Shown: in pieces, positions 56,961 through 64,000 of the stretch
Position numbering within the stretch: the stretch's first letter is position 1
How the letters are laid out: each line of letters opens with the position of its first letter
Origin: G965261055 sp965261055 [NCBI: Fibrobacteria bacterium]
GTDB taxonomy: Bacteria > Fibrobacterota > Fibrobacteria > UBA11236
Length of the DNA stretch: 64,000 nucleotides
Direction of reading: 5' to 3'
Assembly (NCBI GenBank): GCA_965261055.1
Contig: OZ253440.1
Location: 1,116,001 to 1,180,000 of the forward strand
The notes under the pieces: generated by a model
What the model was told of the DNA's origin: nothing
What the model saw: the letters and a program-made list of their open reading frames with translations, nothing else
The model's database searches: none
Position numbers and translations under genes: made by a program

Positions 56961-57965
56961 TTACAACTTTAAATCCTTCAGTGATACTGAATATTTTTTT
57001 AAAAGAGAAATAGTTTTTTTAGGAGATGCTTCAGAAACCTTAGACCAAAATAATTTTCTTTTCTTGTATGTTTTTGGCAAGAGCATAATAGCAGATATCC
57101 ACGCTTTAAAAATAATTAAAATGATGTCAATAGAAGATAAAGAGATACTAGACTTTTCTTTAGGCAACTGTTTTTTTGTGAAATAAAAACGAAGACAAGA
57201 GTACCAAAAGATAATAGGAAACTTAAAAATAGGGAGATATTTAAAAGCAGTGACAATACGGTTTCTTTCTCCATAAAAAAGTTTAACGGTAGAAAATCGA
57301 ACAGTAGATAAGGAACGATAATGATATACTTTCGCTTTTGGTAAAAAATAGGTAGGAATACCTAAAAGTTCTGTTCTAAAATAAAAATCAGTTTCTTCAT
57401 AAAATAAAAAATAATCTTCATCAAAATACCCTACGGTATCAAACAGATTACGATGAAAAATCATAACAGCTCCATAACAACCAAATGTTATTTTTTGAGA
57501 CGGAACATTTTCCAAAGATGCATCAGATAAAAAACTGAAAGGGTGTAAATCTTTATAAAATTTAGTTCCAGCCCAATTAATTAGACCGCTATTTTGATGA
57601 ATAAATAAAGGAGAAAAAGATTGTGCAGTAGGGTTTTTATTTGTAAAATCATAAACAATATCACCAAAATTATCATCAAAAATAATATCCATATTACACA
57701 AAACAAAGTAAGAATCTGTGATAACCTCAATAAGGCGATTACAAGCAAAAGCGTAGCCTTTATTCTCTTTGGCTTGAATGATATTGACATCACCTAAGAA
57801 AAATTCTTGTAATTTTACAATAGAATCATCGCTAGAAGCATTGTCATAAACAAAAATAGAGGAGGTGATATTTTTTTGATTTTTAATAGATTTAACACAA
57901 TCAATTAAGTAATCGCCACCATTATAGTTAACAATTCCAAAAGATAAAGCCATTATGGTTTTCAT
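56961..57965 (-). CDS. Family 2 glycosyltransferase, rhamnosyltransferase-like
   Basis: A 334-residue GT2 enzyme. The nucleotide-sugar fold shows LSFGIVNYNGGDYLIDCVKS, VYDNASSDDS, then the metal-site region VLCNMDIIFDD (in place of DxD: N-M-D), and FGCYGAVMIFHRNLFD with YFDEDYFLFYEETDFYFR. The end (about 250-334) has one or two hydrophobic segments. It resembles rhamnosyl- and related sugar transferases for lipopolysaccharide O-chains or other surface glycans. ATG at 57965 is chosen over the TTG just upstream. Confidence 0.85.
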   Translation of the reverse strand: MKTIMALSFGIVNYNGGDYLIDCVKSIKNQKNITSSIFVYDNASSDDSIVKLQEFFLGDVNIIQAKENKGYAFACNRLIEVITDSYFVLCNMDIIFDDNFGDIVYDFTNKNPTAQSFSPLFIHQNSGLINWAGTKFYKDLHPFSFLSDASLENVPSQKITFGCYGAVMIFHRNLFDTVGYFDEDYFLFYEETDFYFRTELLGIPTYFLPKAKVYHYRSLSTVRFSTVKLFYGERNRIVTAFKYLPIFKFPIIFWYSCLRFYFTKKQLPKEKSSISLSSIDIILIIFKAWISAIMLLPKTYKKRKLFWSKVSEASPKKTISLLKKYSVSLKDLKL

Positions 57966-58039
57966 CAAAATTAATATAGGCTAAAAAAATAAATTAATTT
58001 AGAATATAACTGTGTTACCACAACAGAGCTCATTTTTAT

Positions 58040-58801
58040 TTATCCTATACCCGGTAAATTAAACCAACTTAAAATAACATTAATGCACTTTGCTGTCTTT
58101 ACAACAAAACTCTTTTTTTGTGTCTCCATTGAGAAAGATGGGTTGCCAGTTTGTAGAGAAACTGGTTTTTCTTTCTTCCTTTTTTCAATCACTATCATAT
58201 TATCATAGTAGTGTAACGAATGAGCAGATTTTGTAAGTGAATCAATTTTAAAAAATGATTGTTTTGAATGATAAGCATTTAAAGAATCTATAAAATTTTT
58301 AGAATACTGAACAAAAGTTCCACATCTTTTTTTACCTCCACCATATTTTGGTTCGTAAGAAGTACTCAAATCTTCACATATATAAATACCATCCTCTTTA
58401 ATATGAGGAAATAATTCCTCATAAGCGATCTTTTGTTGTTTCATAGTATGCCCACCATCATCAATTAAGATATCTATAGGAGGAAGTGTGCTTTTTAATT
58501 TACGCAAAAAATTACGATTTGATTGCGATCCGATTAATATGGAAATATTTTTTTCTTCAAATTCTTTGCATTTTGGATTAATATCCATTCCATAAATTTT
58601 AGCTTTATTACCGAAATAATGTTTCCACATTTGTAAGCTTCCACCATGGAACACACCAATTTCTAGGACAGTAATTTCTTTGTTTCTGAATTTTTTAAAA
58701 TGTCTATGATAAATTTCAAAATAATGAACTAGTTTGTAGATAAGTCTTTTTTCGTTATTTTCAAAATATTTTTCTAAATCGTTTTTAATTGATTCATTCA
58801 T
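58040..58801 (-). CDS. SAM-dependent O-methyltransferase-like, sugar-modifying type
   Basis: A 253-residue class I methyltransferase. Motif I reads VLEIGVFHGGSLQMWKHYFG and the following strand YGMDINPKCKEFE. The Asp-rich LPPIDILIDDGGHTMKQQ is the metal/catalytic region seen in sugar O-methyltransferases related to macrocin and MycE-type enzymes. It probably methylates a surface or secondary sugar. It lies between a glycosyltransferase and bshA on the same strand. Confidence 0.78.
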   Translation of the reverse strand: MNESIKNDLEKYFENNEKRLIYKLVHYFEIYHRHFKKFRNKEITVLEIGVFHGGSLQMWKHYFGNKAKIYGMDINPKCKEFEEKNISILIGSQSNRNFLRKLKSTLPPIDILIDDGGHTMKQQKIAYEELFPHIKEDGIYICEDLSTSYEPKYGGGKKRCGTFVQYSKNFIDSLNAYHSKQSFFKIDSLTKSAHSLHYYDNMIVIEKRKKEKPVSLQTGNPSFSMETQKKSFVVKTAKCINVILSWFNLPGIG

Positions 58802-58890
58802 ATTGGTATTCTATTTAATTTTTATGATTTTTCTTAGAAAATAGAAAAAAGTATTAATAAAAACTATTGGATACCTTTTTTATACAACAG

Positions 58891-60048
58891 CTACTCTATA
58901 GATTTTGACCAACATTCTAGTGCTTTGTAATACAACTCTTCATATTGATCAACAATCAAATCATGATGAAATAATTTAACAGCTCTCTCTCTTCCCGCTT
59001 TTCCCATTGCTTTTCTAAGATTGGGATCTCTAGCTAATTTTAAACAACTTTGTGATAAAGATTCAATATCCCCTACAGAACACAAAAAACCAGTTTCTCT
59101 ATCTTTGACAACTTCAGGGATTCCTCCAGAATCACAAGCAACTACAGGTATTTCACAGGCCATTGCTTCTAGAGCTGCTAAACCAAAACTTTCAATACTA
59201 GATGGAAATATCAAGATATCCGCAAGGTTAAGAAGCGTCACAACTTCTTCTTGTTTCCCTAAAAAATACACACGATCTTGTATCCCCATTTCTTTTGCCA
59301 TTTGTTGGCATAACAACATTTCTGATCCGTTTCCAACCATAATTAAATTTGCTGAAACTTGTTTCTGTACATTGTTAAAAACTTCAATAACATCGGGCGT
59401 TCTTTTAACCTCACGAAAATTAGAGATATGTATAAAAAGAATTCCATCTTTTTCTGATAAAAATTTATCTCTTTGGTCTACTTTTTCTTTCGGCACAAAA
59501 ATATTAAAGTCAATAAAATTATGTATTGTCTGTATTTCTCTCTGTGTTGAAAATAATTTTTCTGTTTCTCTCTTTAAATAATCTGAGACAGCTGTAACTG
59601 CTTGACTCTTCTTAATAGCAAGGCAAGTCATATCAAAGAAATTATTTTGTTTTCCTACAATTGTAATATCAGTACCATGCAAAGTTGTAATGAAAGGTAT
59701 TTCCTTTTCTTTCAACATTAAATTTACCAAATATGCCGAGATAGCATGTGGAATTGCATAATGCACATGCAAAATATCTAATCCTTCAGATTCTATTACC
59801 TCTTTCTGTTTAGAAGCCAATGCTAATGTATAAGGAAAATGTTCAAATAAAGAGTACGAATCTGTATTGACTTCATGGAAAAAGATATTTTTCTCTAATC
59901 TTAATGATAATCGGAATGGCAAAGACGATGTAATAAAATGTACTTCGTGTCCACGACGAGCCAAAAGCTTACCTAACTCCGTTGCCAAAACTCCACTTCC
60001 ACCATAACTAGGATAACAAGTAATTCCTATCTTTATTTTTTTTCTCAT
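58891..60048 (-). CDS. bshA: N-acetyl-alpha-D-glucosaminyl L-malate synthase BshA
   Basis: BshA (385 residues) is the GT4 glycosyltransferase that joins GlcNAc from UDP-GlcNAc with L-malate, the first step of bacillithiol synthesis. The start GITCYPSYGGSGVLATELG, HVHYAIPHAISAYL, FITTLHGTDITIVG, and SSIESFGLAALEAMACEIPVV are diagnostic of BshA. bshB1 lies 39 bases upstream on the same strand. bshC is not in the window. Confidence 0.95.
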   Translation of the reverse strand: MRKKIKIGITCYPSYGGSGVLATELGKLLARRGHEVHFITSSLPFRLSLRLEKNIFFHEVNTDSYSLFEHFPYTLALASKQKEVIESEGLDILHVHYAIPHAISAYLVNLMLKEKEIPFITTLHGTDITIVGKQNNFFDMTCLAIKKSQAVTAVSDYLKRETEKLFSTQREIQTIHNFIDFNIFVPKEKVDQRDKFLSEKDGILFIHISNFREVKRTPDVIEVFNNVQKQVSANLIMVGNGSEMLLCQQMAKEMGIQDRVYFLGKQEEVVTLLNLADILIFPSSIESFGLAALEAMACEIPVVACDSGGIPEVVKDRETGFLCSVGDIESLSQSCLKLARDPNLRKAMGKAGRERAVKLFHHDLIVDQYEELYYKALECWSKSIE

Positions 60049-60086
60049 ATAGGTATAATTATAGAGTTATAACAGAGTTATAGAGT

Positions 60087-60797
60087 TTAAGAAAACCTTA
60101 AACCATTTAACTCTGTTAAATCCTTCACTTCGGCTAACTCTTCAGATTGAAAAGCCTCAGCTAATTTTGATTTAATTCTCAACCCATAAAAACGATTACG
60201 AACTTCTAAACTTTCAAAAAAGGCAGGTGAACTAATATCTGTAGAGTAGTTAGTTTTCTGAAATTGAGACTTATAACAGCGTAATGCTGTAAACTTATCT
60301 TGAAAATATTCTGAAATATCAACGCAAAATGAAGGTTTAAAATCTGTAATAGCCACACTTTCAAAATAAAATAATCTTGAAGGACGAAAAGCAGATATTT
60401 CTGTTTCCCACTTCTTCAAACCTGCTTTAAACCAAGAAGCTCGAACCAATTCATGAGCCACCATATGATCTGGATGATCATCACATTTAGAATGTGTTAA
60501 AATAATTTTAGGCTTATACATTCTAATCACGTCTATTACTTTATTTTGACTGTCAAAATCATTCTGTAAATAACCATCTGGTAAATTAAGATTTTCTCTA
60601 GCCAAAATACCCACACATTCTGCAGATTTTTTAGATTCCTCTAATCTTTGAGACGGAGTGCCATTAGTTGCCATAGAAGCATCCGTTAAATCAACAATAA
60701 CTCCCTTTTTGCCTTGTGCAGACATTTTAGCAATTGTTCCCCCTGCAGAAATTTCAACATCGTCGGGATGAGCCCCTATAGCCATAAAATCATACAT
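60087..60797 (-). CDS. bshB1: Bacillithiol pathway deacetylase BshB1
   Basis: A 236-residue zinc deacetylase of the PIG-L family that removes the acetyl group from GlcNAc-malate. The metal motif AHPDDVEI is at residues 8-15, and HPDH in DDHPDHMVAHEL provides a further ligand. LDLTDAS-like IVDLTDASMATNGTPSQR and NLPDGYLQND are BshB1 signatures. With bshA it forms a two-gene unit. Confidence 0.95.
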   Translation of the reverse strand: MYDFMAIGAHPDDVEISAGGTIAKMSAQGKKGVIVDLTDASMATNGTPSQRLEESKKSAECVGILARENLNLPDGYLQNDFDSQNKVIDVIRMYKPKIILTHSKCDDHPDHMVAHELVRASWFKAGLKKWETEISAFRPSRLFYFESVAITDFKPSFCVDISEYFQDKFTALRCYKSQFQKTNYSTDISSPAFFESLEVRNRFYGLRIKSKLAEAFQSEELAEVKDLTELNGLRFS

Positions 60798-60837
60798 CTT
60801 TCAAAAGATAGATTTTTATGAATAAGATGTTTGATTG

Positions 60838-60866
60838 TTGACCAATATTATTTGTTTTTATAGATT
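60838..60866 (+). promoter_or_regulatory. Sigma70-type promoter for rpsU
   Basis: TTGACC (60838-60843), a 17-base spacer and TAGATT (60861-60866) lie 28 bases before the rpsU start. This is a good fit to the usual promoter pattern in AT-rich bacteria. Confidence 0.5.
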
Positions 60867-60894
60867 TTAAGCTCAATTTAAAAGAGGTTATGTT

Positions 60895-61104
60895 TTGATA
60901 GAAATTACAATAAAACCCGGTGATCATTTCGATAAATCGCTTCGTCGATGGACTAAAATTTGTGAAAAATCAGGTGTTCTTTCTGATGTTCGAACAAGAC
61001 AGCGTTACGAAAAACCAACAGAAGTGCACAAAAAACACAAAAATTTAGTTAAAAAACGAAATCAAAGAGAATTAGCAATGAAGAAAGTCGTTAAATTGTA
61101 CTAA
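60895..61104 (+). CDS. rpsU: 30S ribosomal protein S21
   Basis: S21 (69 residues) is the small basic 30S protein near the anti-Shine-Dalgarno region. It has the IKPGDHFDKSLRRWTKICEKSGVL helix start (two motifs), the RTRQRYEKPTEVHKKHK block and a basic tail. A TTG start at 60895 is chosen, with AAGAGG upstream, and gives the normal N-terminus. It is followed by yqeY, a common pairing. Confidence 0.92.
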   Translation: MIEITIKPGDHFDKSLRRWTKICEKSGVLSDVRTRQRYEKPTEVHKKHKNLVKKRNQRELAMKKVVKLY

Positions 61105-61147
61105 ATTGTACTAATTTCATTTTTTAATATACTACTCCTTTTTTTGA

Positions 61148-61594
61148 ATGTCTCTATTTAATCAAATTTTGGATGATATCAAATCAAGTATGAAACGAGG
61201 CGAGAAATCTCGCCTTTTGTGTCTTCGTGGAATACACTCTGAAATCAAAAACATTTCAATTAATCAAAGAATTGAGATAACAGATACTGTTTTAATTCAA
61301 TGCTTATCTAAAGAAATTAAACAACGCCAAAGCTCCATACAAATGTTTACAGAGGGAAAACGACAAGATTTAGTTGACCAAAATAAACAAGAAATTGAAT
61401 GGATTAGTTCATACCTTCCTTCTGCCCTGTCTACACAAGAATTAGAAAATACTATCCAGTCCGTTATTACTGATCTAGGAACAAACTCTCAGAAAGACAT
61501 GGGTTTTATTATGAAAGCTTGTCGTTCTAAGTTAGAAGGTCAATTTTTTGACAGCAAAAGCCTCAGTCAATTAATTCAAAAGTTTCTGACATAA
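61148..61594 (+). CDS. YqeY/GatB-domain protein
   Basis: A 148-residue protein with a GatB/YqeY fold. The SMKRGEKSRLLCLRGIHSEIKN stretch, the EIEWISSYLPSALSTQEL block and the final MGFIMKACRSKLEGQFFDSKSLSQLI are characteristic. The domain binds tRNA in GatB, but the free-standing protein has no settled role. It lies 43 bases after rpsU. Confidence 0.9.
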   Translation: MSLFNQILDDIKSSMKRGEKSRLLCLRGIHSEIKNISINQRIEITDTVLIQCLSKEIKQRQSSIQMFTEGKRQDLVDQNKQEIEWISSYLPSALSTQELENTIQSVITDLGTNSQKDMGFIMKACRSKLEGQFFDSKSLSQLIQKFLT

Positions 61595-62260
61595 TAACTT
61601 AAATTATCTTTGCTTTAATTCTAACAAAGCAATGTTACAAATACAACACAAAGTTCAGCAGAATATTTTGATACCGAAAGGACTTTGTTGTATTAAATAA
61701 ATAGCCTATCTCTCCCAAGTAGATCTCCTTTAAAGATTCGTATCAAGGGTGTTAATTTAAAATTAGATAAATTATTTACACTATGGTTAAGCAGCAACAT
61801 AAGTCAAATGTACAAATAGTTATATGAAGCTAAATAGGGGCAAAACCAAGTTTAACACGATAGTCAAACAAATTTTTTGATTAATAATTTCGTAACATTT
61901 AATTCCAAAAGAGAAAAATATCTCTTAGTCTCTAAATCATAGCTCCAAGCTATATTAATATTAGGCTAAAAATAATGATTCAAATCTAATTGTAATTTAC
62001 TGAAATAATTAGATTGAAAAGATATAGAATTCTCTAGATAAATAGGGTATTCCACTGAAAATTAGCACCTATTACACTGTCTGTACAAGATCTTTCTAAA
62101 GACAATCCTAAAGAATGCCGAATAGCTGTAGAATAGTGTAGATATAGACAATTTTGTTTAACATTATTTTGTTGAATTAATGTCCAACTGCCAACATAAG
62201 AAATTGGTCAAGCATTTATGAAACTCAAAGTGACCCACATCATCAAAAAACATTTTAATC
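61595..62260. other. Intergenic region holding a possible terminator and a decayed gene
   Basis: The left part has a 7-base inverted repeat, TTGCTTT (61610-61616) and AAAGCAA (61626-61632), 16 bases after the yqeY stop, which may end that unit. The right part holds the relic at 61800-62243. Nothing else was seen. Confidence 0.4.
61800..62243 (-). pseudogene. Decayed outer-membrane-type gene behind csoR
   Basis: Starting at ATG 62243, 18 bases after the csoR-like stop, the minus strand reads MMWVTLSFINA-stop-PISYVGSWTLIQQNN, then LHYSTAIRHSLGLSLERS, and, after further stops and frame changes, NFQWNTLFI, NINIAWSYDLETKRYFSLLE and FDYRVKLGFAPI. The SYVGSWTL start, HYS, and DYRVKLGFAP blocks recall a family of exported barrel-like proteins found beside metal genes. 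Stops interrupt it at least three times. The link to metals is inferred from the adjoining CsoR-type regulator. Confidence 0.55.
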
Positions 62261-62542
62261 TCATTTTTTAAATAGTAACACTAACTCGTCTATTTTTTCT
62301 CGTACCTTCGCTTCATCTTGCTTAGCAAAAGATTGCTGTACACATTCATAAATATGTTTCTTAAGAATATTAGATTCTATAGATTTTGAAGCAAACTGAA
62401 TTGCTTTAAGTTGAATCATAATATCTGGACAATATCGTCTTTCTTCAATCATTTTTTTCACTCCCTCCATTTGTCCAATGACTCGATTAATACGACTAAT
62501 TTCTTCAATATGACTAGGGTGTTGATGACATGAATGTTCCAT
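62261..62542 (-). CDS. CsoR-type metal-sensing repressor
   Basis: A 93-residue helical protein of the CsoR/RcnR/FrmR family. The Cu(I) ligand set Cys38, His63 and Cys67 has exactly the C-x24-H-x3-C spacing of CsoR. In addition an N-terminal CHQHP (Cys5, His6, His8) could supply another ligand, as in RcnR. The repressor would leave its operator when copper (or another metal) binds. A palindrome at 62594-62622 lies upstream and may be its site. The gene it would control downstream is decayed. Confidence 0.85.
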   Translation of the reverse strand: MEHSCHQHPSHIEEISRINRVIGQMEGVKKMIEERRYCPDIMIQLKAIQFASKSIESNILKKHIYECVQQSFAKQDEAKVREKIDELVLLFKK

Positions 62543-62593
62543 AAAGCTATCCAGAAGTTAAGTAACAAATAAAAAACAAAGTTTAAGCATACC

Positions 62594-62622
62594 AAAAATA
62601 TACCATATTAGGGTATATTTTT
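62594..62622 (-). promoter_or_regulatory. Palindrome upstream of csoR, possible CsoR operator or terminator
   Basis: AAAAATATACC (62594-62604) and GGTATATTTTT (62612-62622) form a perfect 11-base inverted repeat around a 7-base spacer. The inner TATACC-GGGTATA matches the known style of CsoR-type operators (TACC...GGTA). It is 52 bases before the csoR start. The T-rich arm after the stem and the place 11 bases after the DUF502 stop also allow a terminator for that gene. Both roles are possible. Confidence 0.6.
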
Positions 62623-62632
62623 CAATTTTTTC

Positions 62633-63235
62633 TTAAACTTTATCTTTTAAATCTTCTACAATTCCAGCTGACATCACTAATTTAGCAGCCTGATTCACAC
62701 TAATATCTAAAACTTGGCATTCACTTTGTGGAACAAATAACAAAACCCCACTTGTTGGATTCGGTGTTGTAGGGATAAAAACAGCCCATAAATCTTCTTT
62801 ACCCTCTAGGATTGGATGCCTTTCTTCGGTCGTCACAAACGCAATACTATAAAGGCCTTTTCTAGGGTACTCTAATAATACAACTTTTGAAAACTTATTA
62901 TTGTCTTGAAAAACTGCACTTAACAGCTGCCTTAAAGTTCCATAAATCACATTAATCAATGGCATCTTTTCTATAAATTTATTCAACAAATTAACAAAAC
63001 GATGACCTACAAAATTTCCTCCTAGCGTCCCTATCAGAAAAATGAATATAAATAAAATTCCGAAGTTTACAATGGCTAATGGCTTTACACCAAAATAACC
63101 CAAAACAACATAAATATAAATAATCACATTATCATAAAGAAATTGATAAATACTTTGGCACAATAGGATTGTACCACCTATCGGTAGAGTAATCAGAACT
63201 CCTCTTAAAAAATATTTCTTTGCTAAATTTTTCAC
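62633..63235 (-). CDS. DUF502 integral membrane protein
   Basis: A 200-residue membrane protein of the DUF502 family. Two membrane segments are clear near 12-32 (GVLITLPIGGTILLCQSIYQ) and 48-74 (LAIVNFGILFIFIFLIGTLGG). The conserved IYGTLRQLLSAVF, the FVTTEE segment, the VFIPTTPNPTSGVLLFVP motif and a final SAGIVED are diagnostic. Function is unknown in bacteria. It is 7 bases after the FtsB-like gene. Confidence 0.9.
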   Translation of the reverse strand: MKNLAKKYFLRGVLITLPIGGTILLCQSIYQFLYDNVIIYIYVVLGYFGVKPLAIVNFGILFIFIFLIGTLGGNFVGHRFVNLLNKFIEKMPLINVIYGTLRQLLSAVFQDNNKFSKVVLLEYPRKGLYSIAFVTTEERHPILEGKEDLWAVFIPTTPNPTSGVLLFVPQSECQVLDISVNQAAKLVMSAGIVEDLKDKV

Positions 63236-63242
63236 ACTTTAA

Positions 63243-63539
63243 TCACTTTACAGTTTGCAAAATAAAGATCTTTTCATCTTTCTTTGCTACTCCCAATTTT
63301 TTTCGAAGAACACGATCGATATAAGCACTATCGTGTAAGAGTTTTTGTTCTTCACTCTTTAATTTCACAGTCTTCTCTTCCATTGCAATAATTTGATGGC
63401 TAATCTCTTTATTACTTTTTCGTAACAAGTGCAATTCTAAAAAACTTCCTTTAACAAAAAAGAGTAGGTACACATAAAAAATGGCAAGAACAATAAAGAA
63501 AATTTTATAAACCCAATGCATCTTTAACAAAAACTTCAT
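63243..63539 (-). CDS. FtsB/DivIC-like septum protein
   Basis: A 98-residue protein with one N-terminal membrane segment (about 11-30, KIFFIVLAIFYVYLLFF) followed by a coiled coil (about 35-75) and a short tail with VLRKKLGVAKKDEKIFIL, which resembles the ARE-xLG-xxxxxEx ending of FtsB/DivIC. Such proteins join the FtsQ-FtsL-FtsB complex in the divisome. The family is short and divergent, so the call rests on topology and the tail. Confidence 0.75.
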   Translation of the reverse strand: MKFLLKMHWVYKIFFIVLAIFYVYLLFFVKGSFLELHLLRKSNKEISHQIIAMEEKTVKLKSEEQKLLHDSAYIDRVLRKKLGVAKKDEKIFILQTVK

Positions 63540-63609
63540 ACAACATACTTCTTTAATTTTCTAGTTTCTAGTTTCCAAGATAGTAATCTTTTGTCATAAA
63601 TCTAACTAA

Positions 63610-64000
63610 ATGATCATTTTTAAAATATCTAAACATCTTTTCTTAAGCCTTTTGTTTCTTGGTTGTGCCAAAAATTTACCACCCACAGGAGGAGAAATTA
63701 ACAAACCTTTATTTTATATTAAAAAAACATCTATAATTGACTCAAGCCTAAATGTACCTAGATATGTTTCGTTTCGTTTTCAATTTAATGATTGGATTAC
63801 AAAAAAAATTCAAGACAATGACATTCTAATTATTCCTTCAATTCAGAACAAATTTAATTTATCAATTAGGTCTGATAACTTAAACATTAAGTTACGAAAT
63901 CCTTTAGTTAACAATACAACATACACACTCTCTTTTAGACAATCCTTAAAGAGCATTCGTAATCAAAATCTAATTAAGGAACAAAGTCTTGTATTTTCAA
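63610..64000 (+). CDS. Ig-like domain lipoprotein, 5' part only
   Basis: The gene runs off the right edge (130 codons seen). The signal peptide ends FLGCAKNLPPTGGEIN. The lipobox, followed by PPxGG, and an Ig-like domain with VSFRFQFNDWITKKIQDND, then LNIKLRNPLVNNTTYTLSF, matches the Ig-like (Big_5) lipoproteins common in Bacteroidota and relatives. The molecular role is not known. It lies 70 bases from the FtsB-like gene and is divergent from it. Confidence 0.85.
   Translation, partial: MIIFKISKHLFLSLLFLGCAKNLPPTGGEINKPLFYIKKTSIIDSSLNVPRYVSFRFQFNDWITKKIQDNDILIIPSIQNKFNLSIRSDNLNIKLRNPLVNNTTYTLSFRQSLKSIRNQNLIKEQSLVFS

Overview
The window is low-G+C bacterial DNA read with the standard genetic code. 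No rRNA, tRNA, CRISPR array, insertion sequence or prophage was seen. The gene content points to a Gram-negative bacterium of the Fibrobacterota/Chlorobiota/Bacteroidota (FCB) neighbourhood, but the phylum is an inference. The grounds are several outer-membrane-type lipoproteins, a LolC/LolD release system, beta-barrel proteins, bacillithiol synthesis (BshA, BshB1) with a bacilliredoxin-family protein, an ADSL-like PurB, and at the right edge an Ig-like lipoprotein of a type common in the FCB group.

Layout. 1-8995 (minus): the canonical S10-spc block, rpsJ to rplO and the start of secY, including a 59-codon rpmD. 9188-11080: an EF-G-like GTPase of ribosome-protection size upstream of rpsJ. 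11298-12713: a five-repeat BIG2 lipoprotein, followed by a 1.2 kb gene-poor stretch. 13958-18558 (plus): rpmB, then a suf operon (NifU-like, SufB, SufC, SufD). 18788-22192: a 1134-residue BIG2 lipoprotein built by a 1.5 kb internal duplication. 22829-26403: DEAD-box helicase, TrmL, thioredoxin-like protein, HU and DCC protein. 26410-32947 (minus): one tight unit holding a CysJ-like reductase, trpBA and thiSCED. 33038-34324: homoserine dehydrogenase. 34355-36756: a gene graveyard with a decayed type II restriction-modification locus and a decayed BIG2 lipoprotein. 37078-39205: HisN-type phosphatase and threonine synthase. 39260-42856 (plus): unknown lipoprotein, beta-barrel protein, bacilliredoxin-family protein and ferredoxin, then a decayed short-chain dehydrogenase. 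43757-48765 (minus): lolD, lolC, lysS, purB. 48850-55207 (plus): ClC channel, aspartoacylase-like protein, murG, uvrC and a YgjP-type metallopeptidase, tightly packed. 55415-56391: a decayed lipoprotein and an intact BIG2 lipoprotein. 56961-60797 (minus): glycosyltransferase, methyltransferase, bshA, bshB1. 60895-61594: rpsU and a YqeY protein. 61800-63539 (minus): a decayed outer-membrane gene, a CsoR-type repressor with a palindromic site, a DUF502 membrane protein and an FtsB-like protein.

How it fits together. Housekeeping genes are intact and tightly packed, often with 1-14 base overlaps. Accessory genes (restriction-modification, a dehydrogenase, surface lipoproteins, a beta-barrel protein) are in visible decay, which suggests ongoing genome reduction or a narrowed niche. 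The most distinctive theme is a family of BIG2 lipoproteins, some ending in a discoidin-like domain, that is both expanding by internal duplication and decaying. Most of the lipoproteins carry Asn just before the lipobox Cys.
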